From NCBI RefSeq assembly GCF_004310285.1, contig NZ_SISF01000030.1, forward strand, positions 341,478 through 405,477: a DNA stretch of 64,000 nt. Direction: 5' to 3'. The notes under the pieces were generated by a model, which saw only the letters and a program-made list of their open reading frames with translations, made no database searches and was not told the origin of the DNA. The stretch is from Agrobacterium cavarae (GTDB lineage Bacteria > Pseudomonadota > Alphaproteobacteria > Rhizobiales > Rhizobiaceae). Shown here one piece after another: positions 54,621 through 63,876 of the stretch; position 1 is the first letter of the stretch, and each line of letters opens with the position of its first letter. Made by a program: the position numbers and the translations under genes.

Positions 54621-55601
54621 ATGAACACCGCCACTGCGACAGCATTGGCATGTGGCATGGCGCTGACGCTTTCAGGTTGCAATACGCCGGCCGGCGTGCA
54701 GCAATCCGGTGGGCCGAAGATGTTGGCGCCGGAAGAAGCACTGATCTTTCCGCCGCCCGGCGGCCCGGAAGTCCTCACCGTTATCAACCGCAATTATGCC
54801 AATGCCGTTCAGCAGGACGTGATCCTGCGCTCGGATGCGGCGACCCCTGGTCAGAACTATTTGAAGGTGCAGCTTTTCGGGCCGCAAAAGGCAGAGGATA
54901 CCGGACGGGGTGGGCTGTCGGAGAGCAGTCTGCGTGTTTCTTCGATCTCGCGGGAGATCAGGAGCGCATTTCCCGGTGTGGCGATGGCGACGTCTGCCGA
55001 ATATTTGCAGAACAATTACGGCACGTTTTCTTATGCGTCAGGCAGAGGTTATGGCAACGATGCCTGCATTTACGGATGGCAGCAGATCAGGTCGCCGGAA
55101 AGCGCCCGCCAGAGCTTCAAGAATCTCGGTCGCATCAATGTGACGCTGCGGCTCTGCCAGTCGGGTGTCACGACGCGCGATCTCCTGGCCGTGATGTACA
55201 ACTACACGATTACCGGCAATTATCTGTCCACCAACTGGAACCCTTACGGAACCGCACAGGACCCAGACAAGGGCCTTGGACGGGCCGGCAATCCTATCTA
55301 TCCCGTATCGGGCGCCGTGCTCATGCAGCCTGGAACGCAGACGCCCATCTCGGCTCCGGTTCGTTCGCAGCCACGACCTGCGGTGACGGCCTCGCCCACC
55401 GCAGCGCCGGTCGTTGTGCAGCCACAGCCCACCGCATCCTCCAGGCCGGCTGTCCTCATCCCGTCCCCGGCAGCGCCAAGGGCGGCTGGCAGCAGACCGG
55501 CAGACGTGCCCCCGCCAGCGCGGCGTATCGAAACGAAACAGGTCGCCATTCCTTCGCCCGCCTGCGTTGCCGGTCAGGCGAACGGACAAACCTGCAATTA
55601 A
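54621..55601 (+). CDS. bcsN: cellulose biosynthesis protein BcsN
   Basis: A 326-residue predicted lipoprotein: signal peptide with lipobox LTLSGC, so Cys20 would be lipidated. The middle resembles the BcsN family known from alphaproteobacterial cellulose operons (IFPPPGGPEVLTVINRNYANAV; LRSDAATPGQNYLKVQLFGP). The C-terminal third is Pro/Ala/Thr-rich and looks disordered. Start at ATG 54621 chosen to leave a typical signal peptide; ATG codons at 54537 and 54561 are in frame but would add an odd N-terminus. It lies just before bcsA on the same strand (109 bases). Its role is unknown; BcsN proteins are thought to aid secretion or assembly. Confidence 0.75.
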   Translation: MNTATATALACGMALTLSGCNTPAGVQQSGGPKMLAPEEALIFPPPGGPEVLTVINRNYANAVQQDVILRSDAATPGQNYLKVQLFGPQKAEDTGRGGLSESSLRVSSISREIRSAFPGVAMATSAEYLQNNYGTFSYASGRGYGNDACIYGWQQIRSPESARQSFKNLGRINVTLRLCQSGVTTRDLLAVMYNYTITGNYLSTNWNPYGTAQDPDKGLGRAGNPIYPVSGAVLMQPGTQTPISAPVRSQPRPAVTASPTAAPVVVQPQPTASSRPAVLIPSPAAPRAAGSRPADVPPPARRIETKQVAIPSPACVAGQANGQTCN

Positions 55602-55710
55602 CTGTTTCAGGTGTAACTGATCCACTTGGTCTCTTCGTCGCAGTCAGGGGCCAGTGGCATGAGGCCAGGAAGCGGTCCGCTTCTTATCGACTTGATGTAA
55701 AGGTTTGCTG

Positions 55711-57903
55711 ATGAGCAAGGTCATCGCTTTCACCCTCTGGCTGTTCGTGTCAGCCTGTGTCTTGCTGATAATCACATTGCCCGTCAGCTTACAGACGCAT
55801 CTCATCGCGACGGCGATTTCGCTGGCCTTGCTTGCCACCATCAAGTCTCTGAACGGCAAAGGCGCCTGGCGGCTCATCGGTCTTGGCTTCGGTACGGCGA
55901 TCGTTCTGCGCTACGTGTATTGGCGCACGACCAGCACCTTGCCGCCCGTCAACCAACTCGAGAACTTCATTCCGGGCTTCCTGCTCTATCTCGCCGAAAT
56001 GTACAGCGTGGTGATGCTGGCGCTCAGCCTTGTCATCGTCTCTATGCCGTTGCCGTCGCGAAAGGGCCGTCCCGGTTCGCCAGGCTATGTCCCGACTGTC
56101 GATGTGTTCGTGCCGACCTACAATGAGGATGCGGAACTTCTCGCCAACACGCTGGCGGCCGCGAAGAACATGGATTATCCGGCGGACAGGTTCACCGTCT
56201 GGCTGCTGGACGATGGCGGCACGGTGCAGAAACGCAATGCGCCGAACGGGCTGGAAGCGCAGGCCGCGACCCGGCGGCACGCGGAATTGCAAAAGCTCTG
56301 CGCCGATCTCGGCGTCAACTATCTGACGCGTGAGCGAAACGTCCATGCCAAGGCTGGCAATCTGAACAATGGTCTGGATCATTCGACGGGCGAACTGGTC
56401 ACCGTTTTCGATGCCGACCATGCGCCCGCGCGCGATTTTCTTCTCGAAACGGTTGGCTATTTCGAGGAAGATCCAAGGCTCTTTCTCGTCCAGACGCCGC
56501 ATTTCTTCGTCAATCCGGACCCAATCGAGCGCAATCTGCGCACCTTCGAAACCATGCCGAGCGAGAATGAAATGTTCTACGGCATCATCCAGCGCGGCTT
56601 GGATAAATGGAACGGTGCCTTCTTCTGCGGATCGGCAGCGGTTCTGCGGCGCGAGGCGCTCAAAGAAACCGATGGCTTCAGCGGCGTCAGCATTACCGAG
56701 GATTGCGAGACGGCACTTGCGCTTCATTCGCGCGGCTGGAACAGCCTTTATGTCGATAAGCCCCTGATTGCCGGTCTGCAGCCGGCGACCTTCACCAGCT
56801 TCATCGGCCAGCGAAGCCGCTGGGCGCAAGGCATGATGCAGATCCTGATCTTCCGCCAGCCGCTTTTCCGCCGAGGGCTCTCCTTCCCCCAGCGGCTCTG
56901 CTACATGTCTTCGACATTGTTCTGGCTCTTCCCGTTCCCGCGCACCATCTTCCTCTTTGCGCCGCTCTTCTATCTCTTCTTCGACCTGCAGATCTTCGTT
57001 GCATCCGGCGGTGAGTTCCTTGCCTATACGGCCGCCTACATGCTGGTAAACCTGATGATACAGAACTTCCTCTATGGAAGTTTCCGCTGGCCGTGGATTT
57101 CCGAGCTTTATGAGTATGTGCAGACGGTGCATCTCTTGCCTGCCGTGGTCTCGGTGCTGTTCAACCCCAGCAAGCCGACCTTCAAGGTGACGGCGAAGGA
57201 CGAGTCCATCAGCGAAGCCCGCCTGTCGGAAATCAGCCGACCGTTCTTCGTCATCTTCTTCGTGCTGGTCATCGCCATGATCTTTGCGATCTATCGCATC
57301 TATGCCGAGCCCTATAAAGCGGACGTCACACTTGTCGTTGGTGGCTGGAACCTGCTCAACATCATCTTTGCCGGCTGTGCTCTCGGCGTCGTGTCCGAAC
57401 GCGGAGAGAAATCCGCGTCGCGGCGCATCACCGTCAAGCGCCGATGCGAATTGCAGTTGCAGGAAGACGGCCCCTGGTTGCCGGCAACGGTTCAGAACGT
57501 GTCCGTCCACGGCATGCTGATCAACATTTTCGAAAAGGATCTGGATGTCGTCGAGAAGGGCCGCCCCGCGATTATTCGCGTAGACCCGTATAGCCCTGGG
57601 GCGCCCTCGTCGATGACGATCGATATCGTCCGGACCGTCAAGCAGCAGGGCTTTACCTCGGTCGGCTGTACCTTTGCGCCAAAGGAAAATATCGAACACC
57701 GCCTGATAGCGGATCTGATCTTCGCCAATTCAGAGCAATGGACCGAATTTCAGCGCGCACGCAGGGGTAATCCCGGCCTGATCCGGGGCACGATCACCTT
57801 CATGGGCATCGCGCTTTTTCAGACACAACGCGGCCTGTTTTATTTCATGCGTTCTTTCCGAACGAGAGCGCGACAGAAGGCTGCGGCAGGAGTGGCCAAG
57901 TGA
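55711..57903 (+). CDS. bcsA: cellulose synthase catalytic subunit
   Basis: A 730-residue inner-membrane glycosyltransferase (GT2) that makes beta-1,4-glucan from UDP-glucose and passes it through its own channel. Seen: N-terminal spans, the substrate and metal motifs LLDDGG (Asp167) and DADH (Asp234), the base motif TED (about 329-331), QRSRW (367-371), several C-terminal spans, and a PilZ domain from about 570. The PilZ domain has the NxSxxG motif (Asn596) that binds cyclic di-GMP, but the Arg motif is RRITVKRR, without exact R-x3-R spacing. Named celA in Agrobacterium. Start at ATG 55711 with AAGG seven bases upstream; TTG 55705 is in frame. Overlaps bcsB by one base. Confidence 0.95.
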   Translation: MSKVIAFTLWLFVSACVLLIITLPVSLQTHLIATAISLALLATIKSLNGKGAWRLIGLGFGTAIVLRYVYWRTTSTLPPVNQLENFIPGFLLYLAEMYSVVMLALSLVIVSMPLPSRKGRPGSPGYVPTVDVFVPTYNEDAELLANTLAAAKNMDYPADRFTVWLLDDGGTVQKRNAPNGLEAQAATRRHAELQKLCADLGVNYLTRERNVHAKAGNLNNGLDHSTGELVTVFDADHAPARDFLLETVGYFEEDPRLFLVQTPHFFVNPDPIERNLRTFETMPSENEMFYGIIQRGLDKWNGAFFCGSAAVLRREALKETDGFSGVSITEDCETALALHSRGWNSLYVDKPLIAGLQPATFTSFIGQRSRWAQGMMQILIFRQPLFRRGLSFPQRLCYMSSTLFWLFPFPRTIFLFAPLFYLFFDLQIFVASGGEFLAYTAAYMLVNLMIQNFLYGSFRWPWISELYEYVQTVHLLPAVVSVLFNPSKPTFKVTAKDESISEARLSEISRPFFVIFFVLVIAMIFAIYRIYAEPYKADVTLVVGGWNLLNIIFAGCALGVVSERGEKSASRRITVKRRCELQLQEDGPWLPATVQNVSVHGMLINIFEKDLDVVEKGRPAIIRVDPYSPGAPSSMTIDIVRTVKQQGFTSVGCTFAPKENIEHRLIADLIFANSEQWTEFQRARRGNPGLIRGTITFMGIALFQTQRGLFYFMRSFRTRARQKAAAGVAK

Positions 57904-60419
57904 TGAAAAAGCCGCTCCTCCTCATAAGCTTTTACGCCATGTTGTCGGCAAGCGCATTTGGGCAAAGCGCACCGTTTGACATGTCTCCAGAGCGCCCGGC
58001 AAACCCGCCTGCGGCAAGGCCGGTTCCGGTGCAGCCCGCGACAAAGCCAGTGCCACAGGCGCCGTCCATGCCGCAAATCCCGGCTGCGCCGCCCAGTGTA
58101 TCGCCGCCTGCAATGGTGCCTCCTGCACAGCAGCCGGCACCGGCACGGCCTTCGCCCGTTCCCGTCGCTCCTGCGCCATCTCCACCATCTTATCCCCAAG
58201 GCGCGCCATCACAACCGCAGACCCAGGCTCAGCCGACGCAGGCACCGCCGCTACCCGTCCAGACATCCGTCGATCCGCGCCGCCGTTACATATTGCCGTT
58301 CAGCGAACTCAGCCTGTCGGGTGAGATCGATCAGCGGCAATGGACGATCTACCTGACAGAGCAGCAGGCGCAGGCAGCGCAGGCCGTCACGATCGCGTAT
58401 CAAAACGCCGTGGTGGTTGCGCCGGAAAGCTCGAGCCTGGAGATCGCGATCAACAATGTGCCGCTGGAGAAAAAGAGCATCGCATCTCCCGATGCGGAGG
58501 GGAGTGTCTCGATTCCCATCCCGCCAGGCACGCTTCAGGCGGGCGCCAATGTCGTGACACTTGGCGTCAAGCAGCGTCACAGAACCGACTGCACGGTCGA
58601 ATCCACCTATGATCTGTGGACCGATATCAATCCTGCCGGCACCTTCATCACGCTCAACGCCGATGTTGCCAACCGTTTCGAGACGATCGAGGACATCCAG
58701 GCGATCGGCGCTGGCAGCGAAGGCCTCACCTCCATCGATATCGTGGCTCCCGGCCTGGCGAACCCGGTGATGGCGGAGTCGTTGCTGAAGCTGTCGCAGG
58801 CGCTGGCGCTGCGCACGCAGATGCCCAATCAGCAAATCGCCTTCCACACGACGGTGCCGAAGGAGCGTAAGGCGGGCTCGCTGGTCGTGCTGGCCGGCAC
58901 ATCGCGCGAGATCGCCGCCGTTGCAAGTTCGGTTCCGCCGGAAGTCCTGGCTGGCCCTTATGCCGGTTTTGAGAGCAACATCGTCAGCAATCTTTCAGCG
59001 TTGATCGTCGGAGGCCCGACACCTCAAGCGCTACAAACGGCGATCGACAGTCTCGTTGCCTCGGCCGAGCGTCCGGCCGGATCGGTGCGTTCGTTTCTGT
59101 CTACACGCAACTGGCACACACCCGATGCGCCACTGGTTGTCGGAAACCGCCGCCTGGTGCTCTCGTCGCTTGGCGTCAAAAGTGCGGAATTTTCAGGACG
59201 GCGCTTCCGCACCGATTTCACCATCGGCATTCCGGCTGATTTCTACGCTGCCGCCTATGGTGAAGCGACGCTGCTTCTGGACGCGGCCTATGCCAGCGAC
59301 GTGCTTCCTGGCAGCCATATCGATGTCTATGTGAACGGCAATATTGCCTCCACCGTGCCGATTTCGAACCGCGGCGGTGGCATCTTCCGACACCTGCCGA
59401 TCAAGGTCACGTTGCGACATTTCGTGCCGGGCGCCAACACGGTTGCCATTGAGGCCGTCATACAGACGCAGGCGGATTCGGATTGCTTGCCGGGAACGAC
59501 GGCAAGCGGGGCACCGCGTTTTGCGCTATTCGACACGTCCGAATTCCACATGCCCAATTTCGCAAGAATTGGTCGCGCCCCGGATTTGGCCGCCAATCGT
59601 GGTGTGATACAGCCCTATCACGCCTCGCAGCAGCCCGTTGCGGTCTATATGGAGCGGATCGATCCGGACGTCATGTCGTCAGCGGCGACGCTTCTCGGCC
59701 GTATGTCACTTGCCGCCGGTCAGCCACTTGCAATCGATCTCGTCAGTTCCATTGCCGCCGTGGGAGACAGAGACGCCGTCTTCATCGGCACGCTGGCCCA
59801 GATACCGCCAGCACTGGCTGCCCAATTCAACATTGCTCTTGCCAGCCAGACGAGCTGGGGTGAGGGAGGACGCGCAACGCCACCCGTCGAGCAGACCGAT
59901 CAGTTGTTTGAAAACTGGCGCGAGCGCGTGGATGGCGGTGTCTGGCAAGGGCAGATATCCTCCTTCGAGGAGTGGATCAGGCGCAACTTCGATATCAGCA
60001 GGGAGACCCTCAGGTTTCTTCCAGGCGCGGAACAAGTCTACACACCGCCAGGAAATGTCAGCTTCATGCTGGCGCAGGGGTTGAGCCCCGGTGGCGAGGG
60101 TGTGTGGACGCTTGCCACGGCACCGGCCATCGACACTTTGAGGTCCGGCGTCAAATCGATGACGGAATTGAAGCGATGGAGCGGGCTCTCTGGACGTATC
60201 GCCACCTTTGATCCTGCCGCCGACAAGGTTGAGACGATCGTTGCCCAACAGCAGACTTTCTTCGACACCGGGCCGGCGACGTTCTCCAACTGGCGGCTGA
60301 TTGCAGCCAACTGGCTGTCCAGCAACACGCTTTCCTACGCGCTGGTGTTCATCGGCTTTTTGTCAGTGCTCGGATGGGTTACCTTCATCCTGCTGAGGCT
60401 GTTGGGACGCAAGCCGTGA
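57903..60419 (+). CDS. bcsB: cellulose synthase regulatory subunit BcsB
   Basis: An 838-residue periplasmic protein anchored by a C-terminal span (SYALVFIGFLSVLGWVTFILL), which guides the glucan from BcsA. Seen: a signal peptide (about 1-21), then a Pro/Gln/Ala-rich linker of about 100 residues that is longer than usual, then the BcsB domains from about residue 120, with RRYILPFSELSLSGEIDQ and paired flavodoxin-like and carbohydrate-binding folds. ATG 57903 overlaps the bcsA stop; its end overlaps the bcsZ start by one base. Named celB in Agrobacterium. Confidence 0.93.
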   Translation: MKKPLLLISFYAMLSASAFGQSAPFDMSPERPANPPAARPVPVQPATKPVPQAPSMPQIPAAPPSVSPPAMVPPAQQPAPARPSPVPVAPAPSPPSYPQGAPSQPQTQAQPTQAPPLPVQTSVDPRRRYILPFSELSLSGEIDQRQWTIYLTEQQAQAAQAVTIAYQNAVVVAPESSSLEIAINNVPLEKKSIASPDAEGSVSIPIPPGTLQAGANVVTLGVKQRHRTDCTVESTYDLWTDINPAGTFITLNADVANRFETIEDIQAIGAGSEGLTSIDIVAPGLANPVMAESLLKLSQALALRTQMPNQQIAFHTTVPKERKAGSLVVLAGTSREIAAVASSVPPEVLAGPYAGFESNIVSNLSALIVGGPTPQALQTAIDSLVASAERPAGSVRSFLSTRNWHTPDAPLVVGNRRLVLSSLGVKSAEFSGRRFRTDFTIGIPADFYAAAYGEATLLLDAAYASDVLPGSHIDVYVNGNIASTVPISNRGGGIFRHLPIKVTLRHFVPGANTVAIEAVIQTQADSDCLPGTTASGAPRFALFDTSEFHMPNFARIGRAPDLAANRGVIQPYHASQQPVAVYMERIDPDVMSSAATLLGRMSLAAGQPLAIDLVSSIAAVGDRDAVFIGTLAQIPPALAAQFNIALASQTSWGEGGRATPPVEQTDQLFENWRERVDGGVWQGQISSFEEWIRRNFDISRETLRFLPGAEQVYTPPGNVSFMLAQGLSPGGEGVWTLATAPAIDTLRSGVKSMTELKRWSGLSGRIATFDPAADKVETIVAQQQTFFDTGPATFSNWRLIAANWLSSNTLSYALVFIGFLSVLGWVTFILLRLLGRKP

Positions 60420-61465
60420 TGACATTTGCCAGATCACTGACAAGAATGGTGTTGTTGCTGGGGGTGCTGATGATCCCGCTGAGCGTCAAGGCAGCCTCCA
60501 TCAACGCGGCGGACTGGCAGAGCTATCGAGCCGCCTTTCTCGACGCGTCCGGGCGTATCATCGATACAGGCAATAACGGGATCAGCCACAGCGAAGGCCA
60601 GGGTTACGGCATGTGGCTCGCCGTTCTTGCCGACGACCAGGCGAATTTCGAGCTGATCTGGTCCTTCACCAAGACCGAACTTCTGGTGCGAGACGATGGT
60701 CTTGCTGCCTGGAAATGGGATCCGCAATCGACGCCCCATGTCTCGGACATCAACAATGCCACGGATGGCGATATTCTGATCGCGCAGGCGCTGGCGCTCG
60801 CTGCCCGACAATGGGGACGCCAGGACCTTGCAGACGCCGGTCGCGCGATCGCCAAGGCGGTGCTCGACAAGGCGGTGGTGGAACGCGGCGGTCGAACCCT
60901 GCTTCTCCCAGCCGCCTCCGGCTTTGCCGATAACGACCGGCCGGATGGGCCTGTCGTCAATCCATCCTACTATATTTTTGAAGCCTTTCCGCTTCTCAAC
61001 GAGCTTTCGCCGTCACCTCTATGGGGCAAGCTTGTGGCCGATGGTCTCGTCGCGATCAACGGCTTTGCCTTCGGCCCGCGAAAGCTACCGGCGGACTGGG
61101 TATCCGTGCGCACCAAGCCGCGTCCGGCCGATGGCTTTGCGCAGGAGTTCGGCTACAACTCCGTTCGCATTCCGCTCTATCTGGTCAGAGGGGCGGCAGG
61201 CTCTCCCGATCTCTACACCAGGATGGCAGCTGGCATGTCGCTCGAGGACGGCAATATCGCGACCTTCGATCTGAAGTCCGGTGCAGCCAAGGATGTGCTT
61301 TCGGATGCGGGTTATCGCATCATGGCCGCACTTCTGGCCTGCAAAGCCAGCAAAAAACCCATTCCACAGGAACTGAGAACCTACGCGTCAACACTTTATT
61401 ATCCATCTACGTTGCATCTCTTGGCTTTGTCTTTCGTAGCGCAGGCGAATCAGGAGTGCCTATGA
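60419..61465 (+). CDS. bcsZ: GH8 endoglucanase of the cellulose operon
   Basis: A 348-residue periplasmic endo-1,4-beta-glucanase (GH8; celC in Agrobacterium), which trims glucan and is needed for normal cellulose production. Seen: a signal peptide about 1-23 (ending VKAAS), the acid Glu59 in HSEGQGYGM, Asp116 in NATDGDILI, and FNPSYY-like VNPSYYIFEAF. At residue 247 the sequence is GYNSVRIP: E. coli BcsZ has Asp243 (its catalytic base) at this place, in YDAIRV, with the same offset of four seen between Glu59 and Glu55. Start ATG 60419 overlaps the bcsB stop; its end overlaps the next gene by four bases. Confidence 0.93.
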   Translation: MTFARSLTRMVLLLGVLMIPLSVKAASINAADWQSYRAAFLDASGRIIDTGNNGISHSEGQGYGMWLAVLADDQANFELIWSFTKTELLVRDDGLAAWKWDPQSTPHVSDINNATDGDILIAQALALAARQWGRQDLADAGRAIAKAVLDKAVVERGGRTLLLPAASGFADNDRPDGPVVNPSYYIFEAFPLLNELSPSPLWGKLVADGLVAINGFAFGPRKLPADWVSVRTKPRPADGFAQEFGYNSVRIPLYLVRGAAGSPDLYTRMAAGMSLEDGNIATFDLKSGAAKDVLSDAGYRIMAALLACKASKKPIPQELRTYASTLYYPSTLHLLALSFVAQANQECL

Positions 61466-63726
61466 ACAAGAAGCCACTGTTGCTGTCCGCTGCCGTCCTG
61501 GCACTGTGCGCCGCTGGCATCTTCCAGTCGCGCGATGCGCTTCTCGGCCACGTCAGCGCCGTTCATTCCGCCCCGATGCAGGCAGTCGGAACGCATGCGT
61601 TCGCTGCGGGCATGAACAATGCCGACGTCCAGAAGGGTGACAGCCCGCTTTCTCTCGGCACCAGAGAGCCGCAATCGCGCGCTGCCCCCTCGACCAATCT
61701 TTCGCAGGCACCGAGAACACCGCAGCAGACGCCTCAAAACACAACTCCGGCCCCTCCGGCTGGCACGGGCGATGCCGCACCGGTCGTCGATGAAAGCGCT
61801 CTTCGTTACTTCGCCACACGCGGCGACACGGTGCGTCTTCAGGCTGAGATCGCACGGCTGAAAGCGCTTTATCCAAATTGGACACCGCCTGCTGATCCTA
61901 CCGCTGCCGCACCCACCGGTGATCCACAGTTGGACGGGATCTGGCAACTTTATGCCACCGGTCGCTATTCGGAGGCGCGCAAGGCCATTGCCGATCGTCA
62001 GGCTGCGGAAGCCGGATGGCAGCCGCCCGCGAATCTGACCGAGATGCTGGATCTTGCCGAAGCGCGCCAGCGTCTGGTGAACGCCTCTGATCTGAAACAG
62101 TATAATGCTGTGCTCGGCGTCGCGGCCGAAAACCCGGGCCTGCTGACCTGCAGCGAAGTCGATGTTCTCTGGCGCGTGGCGGAAGCCTTCGCGCGGACGG
62201 AGAAGCCTGCGCGTGCACGCGATGCCTATGGCTACGTGCTGACCAATTGCCAGAATCCGGCGGAACGTCTGGCAACCGTGCAAAAGGCCTCGACGCTTCT
62301 GCCGATCGAGATCATGGAAGACCTCCTCTCGCGGGAAAAACCCGGACCGGATGGCCAACTAGAGTTCGAGCCCGTCAAGGACGATCTCGCGCGTCAATTC
62401 GTTGCAAAGGCGGGTGAAGACCCCAAGGTCACAGTACCGCCTGCCTATCTCTCCCGCATGGAACGGCTGGCGGAAACCAACAAGCTCGCAAGCGATGCGC
62501 TCCTGCTTGGGTGGTACAATGTCGGGCGTGAGAAGATGGACGACGCGGAAAAGTGGTTCCGCCGCGCAAGGGATGTGGAGGATTCTGCCTCCGCCTCGGA
62601 AGGCTTAGCGCTTGCGCTGGTTGCGCGTGGAGAACCCCGCGAAGCCGAAGACATCATGTTCAAGTGGCGTAATTCCTCCGATGGTGCGCGCGCGACCTAT
62701 CTCGCTGCAGCCGCCAACCTCCTGGCACTTGATCCGCCTGTCGCGCTGGAGCCCGATATTCTTCAGCGCATTGCAACAGAGACCGTAGCGCAGAAGGATG
62801 CCGCGACAGCACAGGAATTTGGCTGGTATTCTCGCGCCTTCCAGCAGCCGCAGATGGCGCAGCAATGGTTCTCCACCGCATTGCAGTGGAAGCCGGAGGA
62901 TGAGCCATCCGCCTATGGTCTGGCTCTCACCTACCAGGAGCTCAACAATCTGGCGGAGGTTCGTCGGCTCCAGAGCCAATGGGGTAACCAGTCGCAGCGT
63001 ATCTTGGAGATCGGCCGACCGACCGCTCAGGCGGGCGTGATCGCTGCCGCGCCCGCAGTCACGACACCTGCGCCCGTACAGCCTCAATCTCGCGCAATGA
63101 CCACCGCACCGCGCATGGTCTCGCCGCAAGCGACCGCCGTCGCTTACGAGCCTTCACCGCCGCGCCAAGCGGGCGCCGTTCGGGGTGCGCGCCAGTCCGG
63201 CCGTTGCTCTGTGAGCCTTAATCCGGAAGCGCTTTCTGCGCAGAGTGCACTCCAGCAAGGCTGGTGTCTGATGGAGGCTAACCGGCCTGCCGAGGCGGTG
63301 AAAGCCTTCTCCGCAGCGCTCAAGAACGGCGATTCGACAGTTCGCAGCGATGCGGCCTATGGCCAGAGCCTTGCTTATCTTCGCATGGGTCTGACGGACA
63401 ATGCGGCCGTTTCCGCAACAAAATCTTCGATGGATCGCCAGAAGGCAACCGAGCTTCAAGTGGCAATCCTCACCGACCGCGCGCTGGCGGCCTATGAGAG
63501 CAAGCACTACGAAGAGGCGCTGATCCTTCTTGATCAGCGGGCGAGATATGCCACCGAGCGTATCGATCTCATGGTCATCCGCGGCTACGCTTATCTCAAC
63601 ATGAAGCGTTACGGCGAAGCCGTACAGGTCTTCGAGGCTTCTGCCGCAACCGGCAATGCGGATGCGATCCGGGGCCTCGCCACGGCGCAAAATGCCCGGC
63701 CGAGCCGCGGCCCGCAGGGCGGCTAG
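61462..63726 (+). CDS. bcsK: TPR-repeat protein of the cellulose operon (BcsK-like)
   Basis: A 754-residue exported protein: an N-terminal hydrophobic segment (about 5-22), a low-complexity Pro/Thr region to about 110, then helical TPR-like repeats through most of the chain, a Pro/Ala-rich linker about 530-575, and three clear C-terminal repeats (SALQQGWCLMEANRPAEAV, AAYGQSLAYLRMGLTDNA, RGYAYLNMKRYGEAVQVF). No beta-barrel like that of BcsC is visible. Alphaproteobacterial cellulose operons of this type carry a TPR protein (BcsK) in place of BcsC; I infer that identity, and that it corresponds to the unnamed gene after celC in Agrobacterium. ATG 61462 overlaps the bcsZ stop by four bases. Confidence 0.75.
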   Translation: MNKKPLLLSAAVLALCAAGIFQSRDALLGHVSAVHSAPMQAVGTHAFAAGMNNADVQKGDSPLSLGTREPQSRAAPSTNLSQAPRTPQQTPQNTTPAPPAGTGDAAPVVDESALRYFATRGDTVRLQAEIARLKALYPNWTPPADPTAAAPTGDPQLDGIWQLYATGRYSEARKAIADRQAAEAGWQPPANLTEMLDLAEARQRLVNASDLKQYNAVLGVAAENPGLLTCSEVDVLWRVAEAFARTEKPARARDAYGYVLTNCQNPAERLATVQKASTLLPIEIMEDLLSREKPGPDGQLEFEPVKDDLARQFVAKAGEDPKVTVPPAYLSRMERLAETNKLASDALLLGWYNVGREKMDDAEKWFRRARDVEDSASASEGLALALVARGEPREAEDIMFKWRNSSDGARATYLAAAANLLALDPPVALEPDILQRIATETVAQKDAATAQEFGWYSRAFQQPQMAQQWFSTALQWKPEDEPSAYGLALTYQELNNLAEVRRLQSQWGNQSQRILEIGRPTAQAGVIAAAPAVTTPAPVQPQSRAMTTAPRMVSPQATAVAYEPSPPRQAGAVRGARQSGRCSVSLNPEALSAQSALQQGWCLMEANRPAEAVKAFSAALKNGDSTVRSDAAYGQSLAYLRMGLTDNAAVSATKSSMDRQKATELQVAILTDRALAAYESKHYEEALILLDQRARYATERIDLMVIRGYAYLNMKRYGEAVQVFEASAATGNADAIRGLATAQNARPSRGPQGG

Positions 63727-63735
63727 CCGTTTGGC

Positions 63736-63777
63736 TCGAATAGACCATTTCCGAGTTACCGGGGCCGATCTATTCGA
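63736..63777. promoter_or_regulatory. inverted repeat between the cellulose operon and the Rrf2 gene
   Basis: TCGAATAGA (63736-63744) and TCTATTCGA (63769-63777), perfect 9-bp arms, 24 bases apart. It may end the cellulose message or be an operator for the Rrf2 gene that starts 100 bases later. Confidence 0.4.
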
Positions 63778-63876
63778 TAATTTTCATGGAATTCATTGAA
63801 AGTTCAGGTGCCGAGCAGTATGTCGGGTCAAGCTACTGCTTGATGAAACGCGACCTGCTGGATGTGAAAGACGCCG

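Noticed and set aside
55789..57699. Open frame of 636 codons on the minus strand of bcsA
   Set aside because: It lies wholly opposite the motif-rich bcsA gene and reads as low-complexity Arg/Glu-rich sequence.
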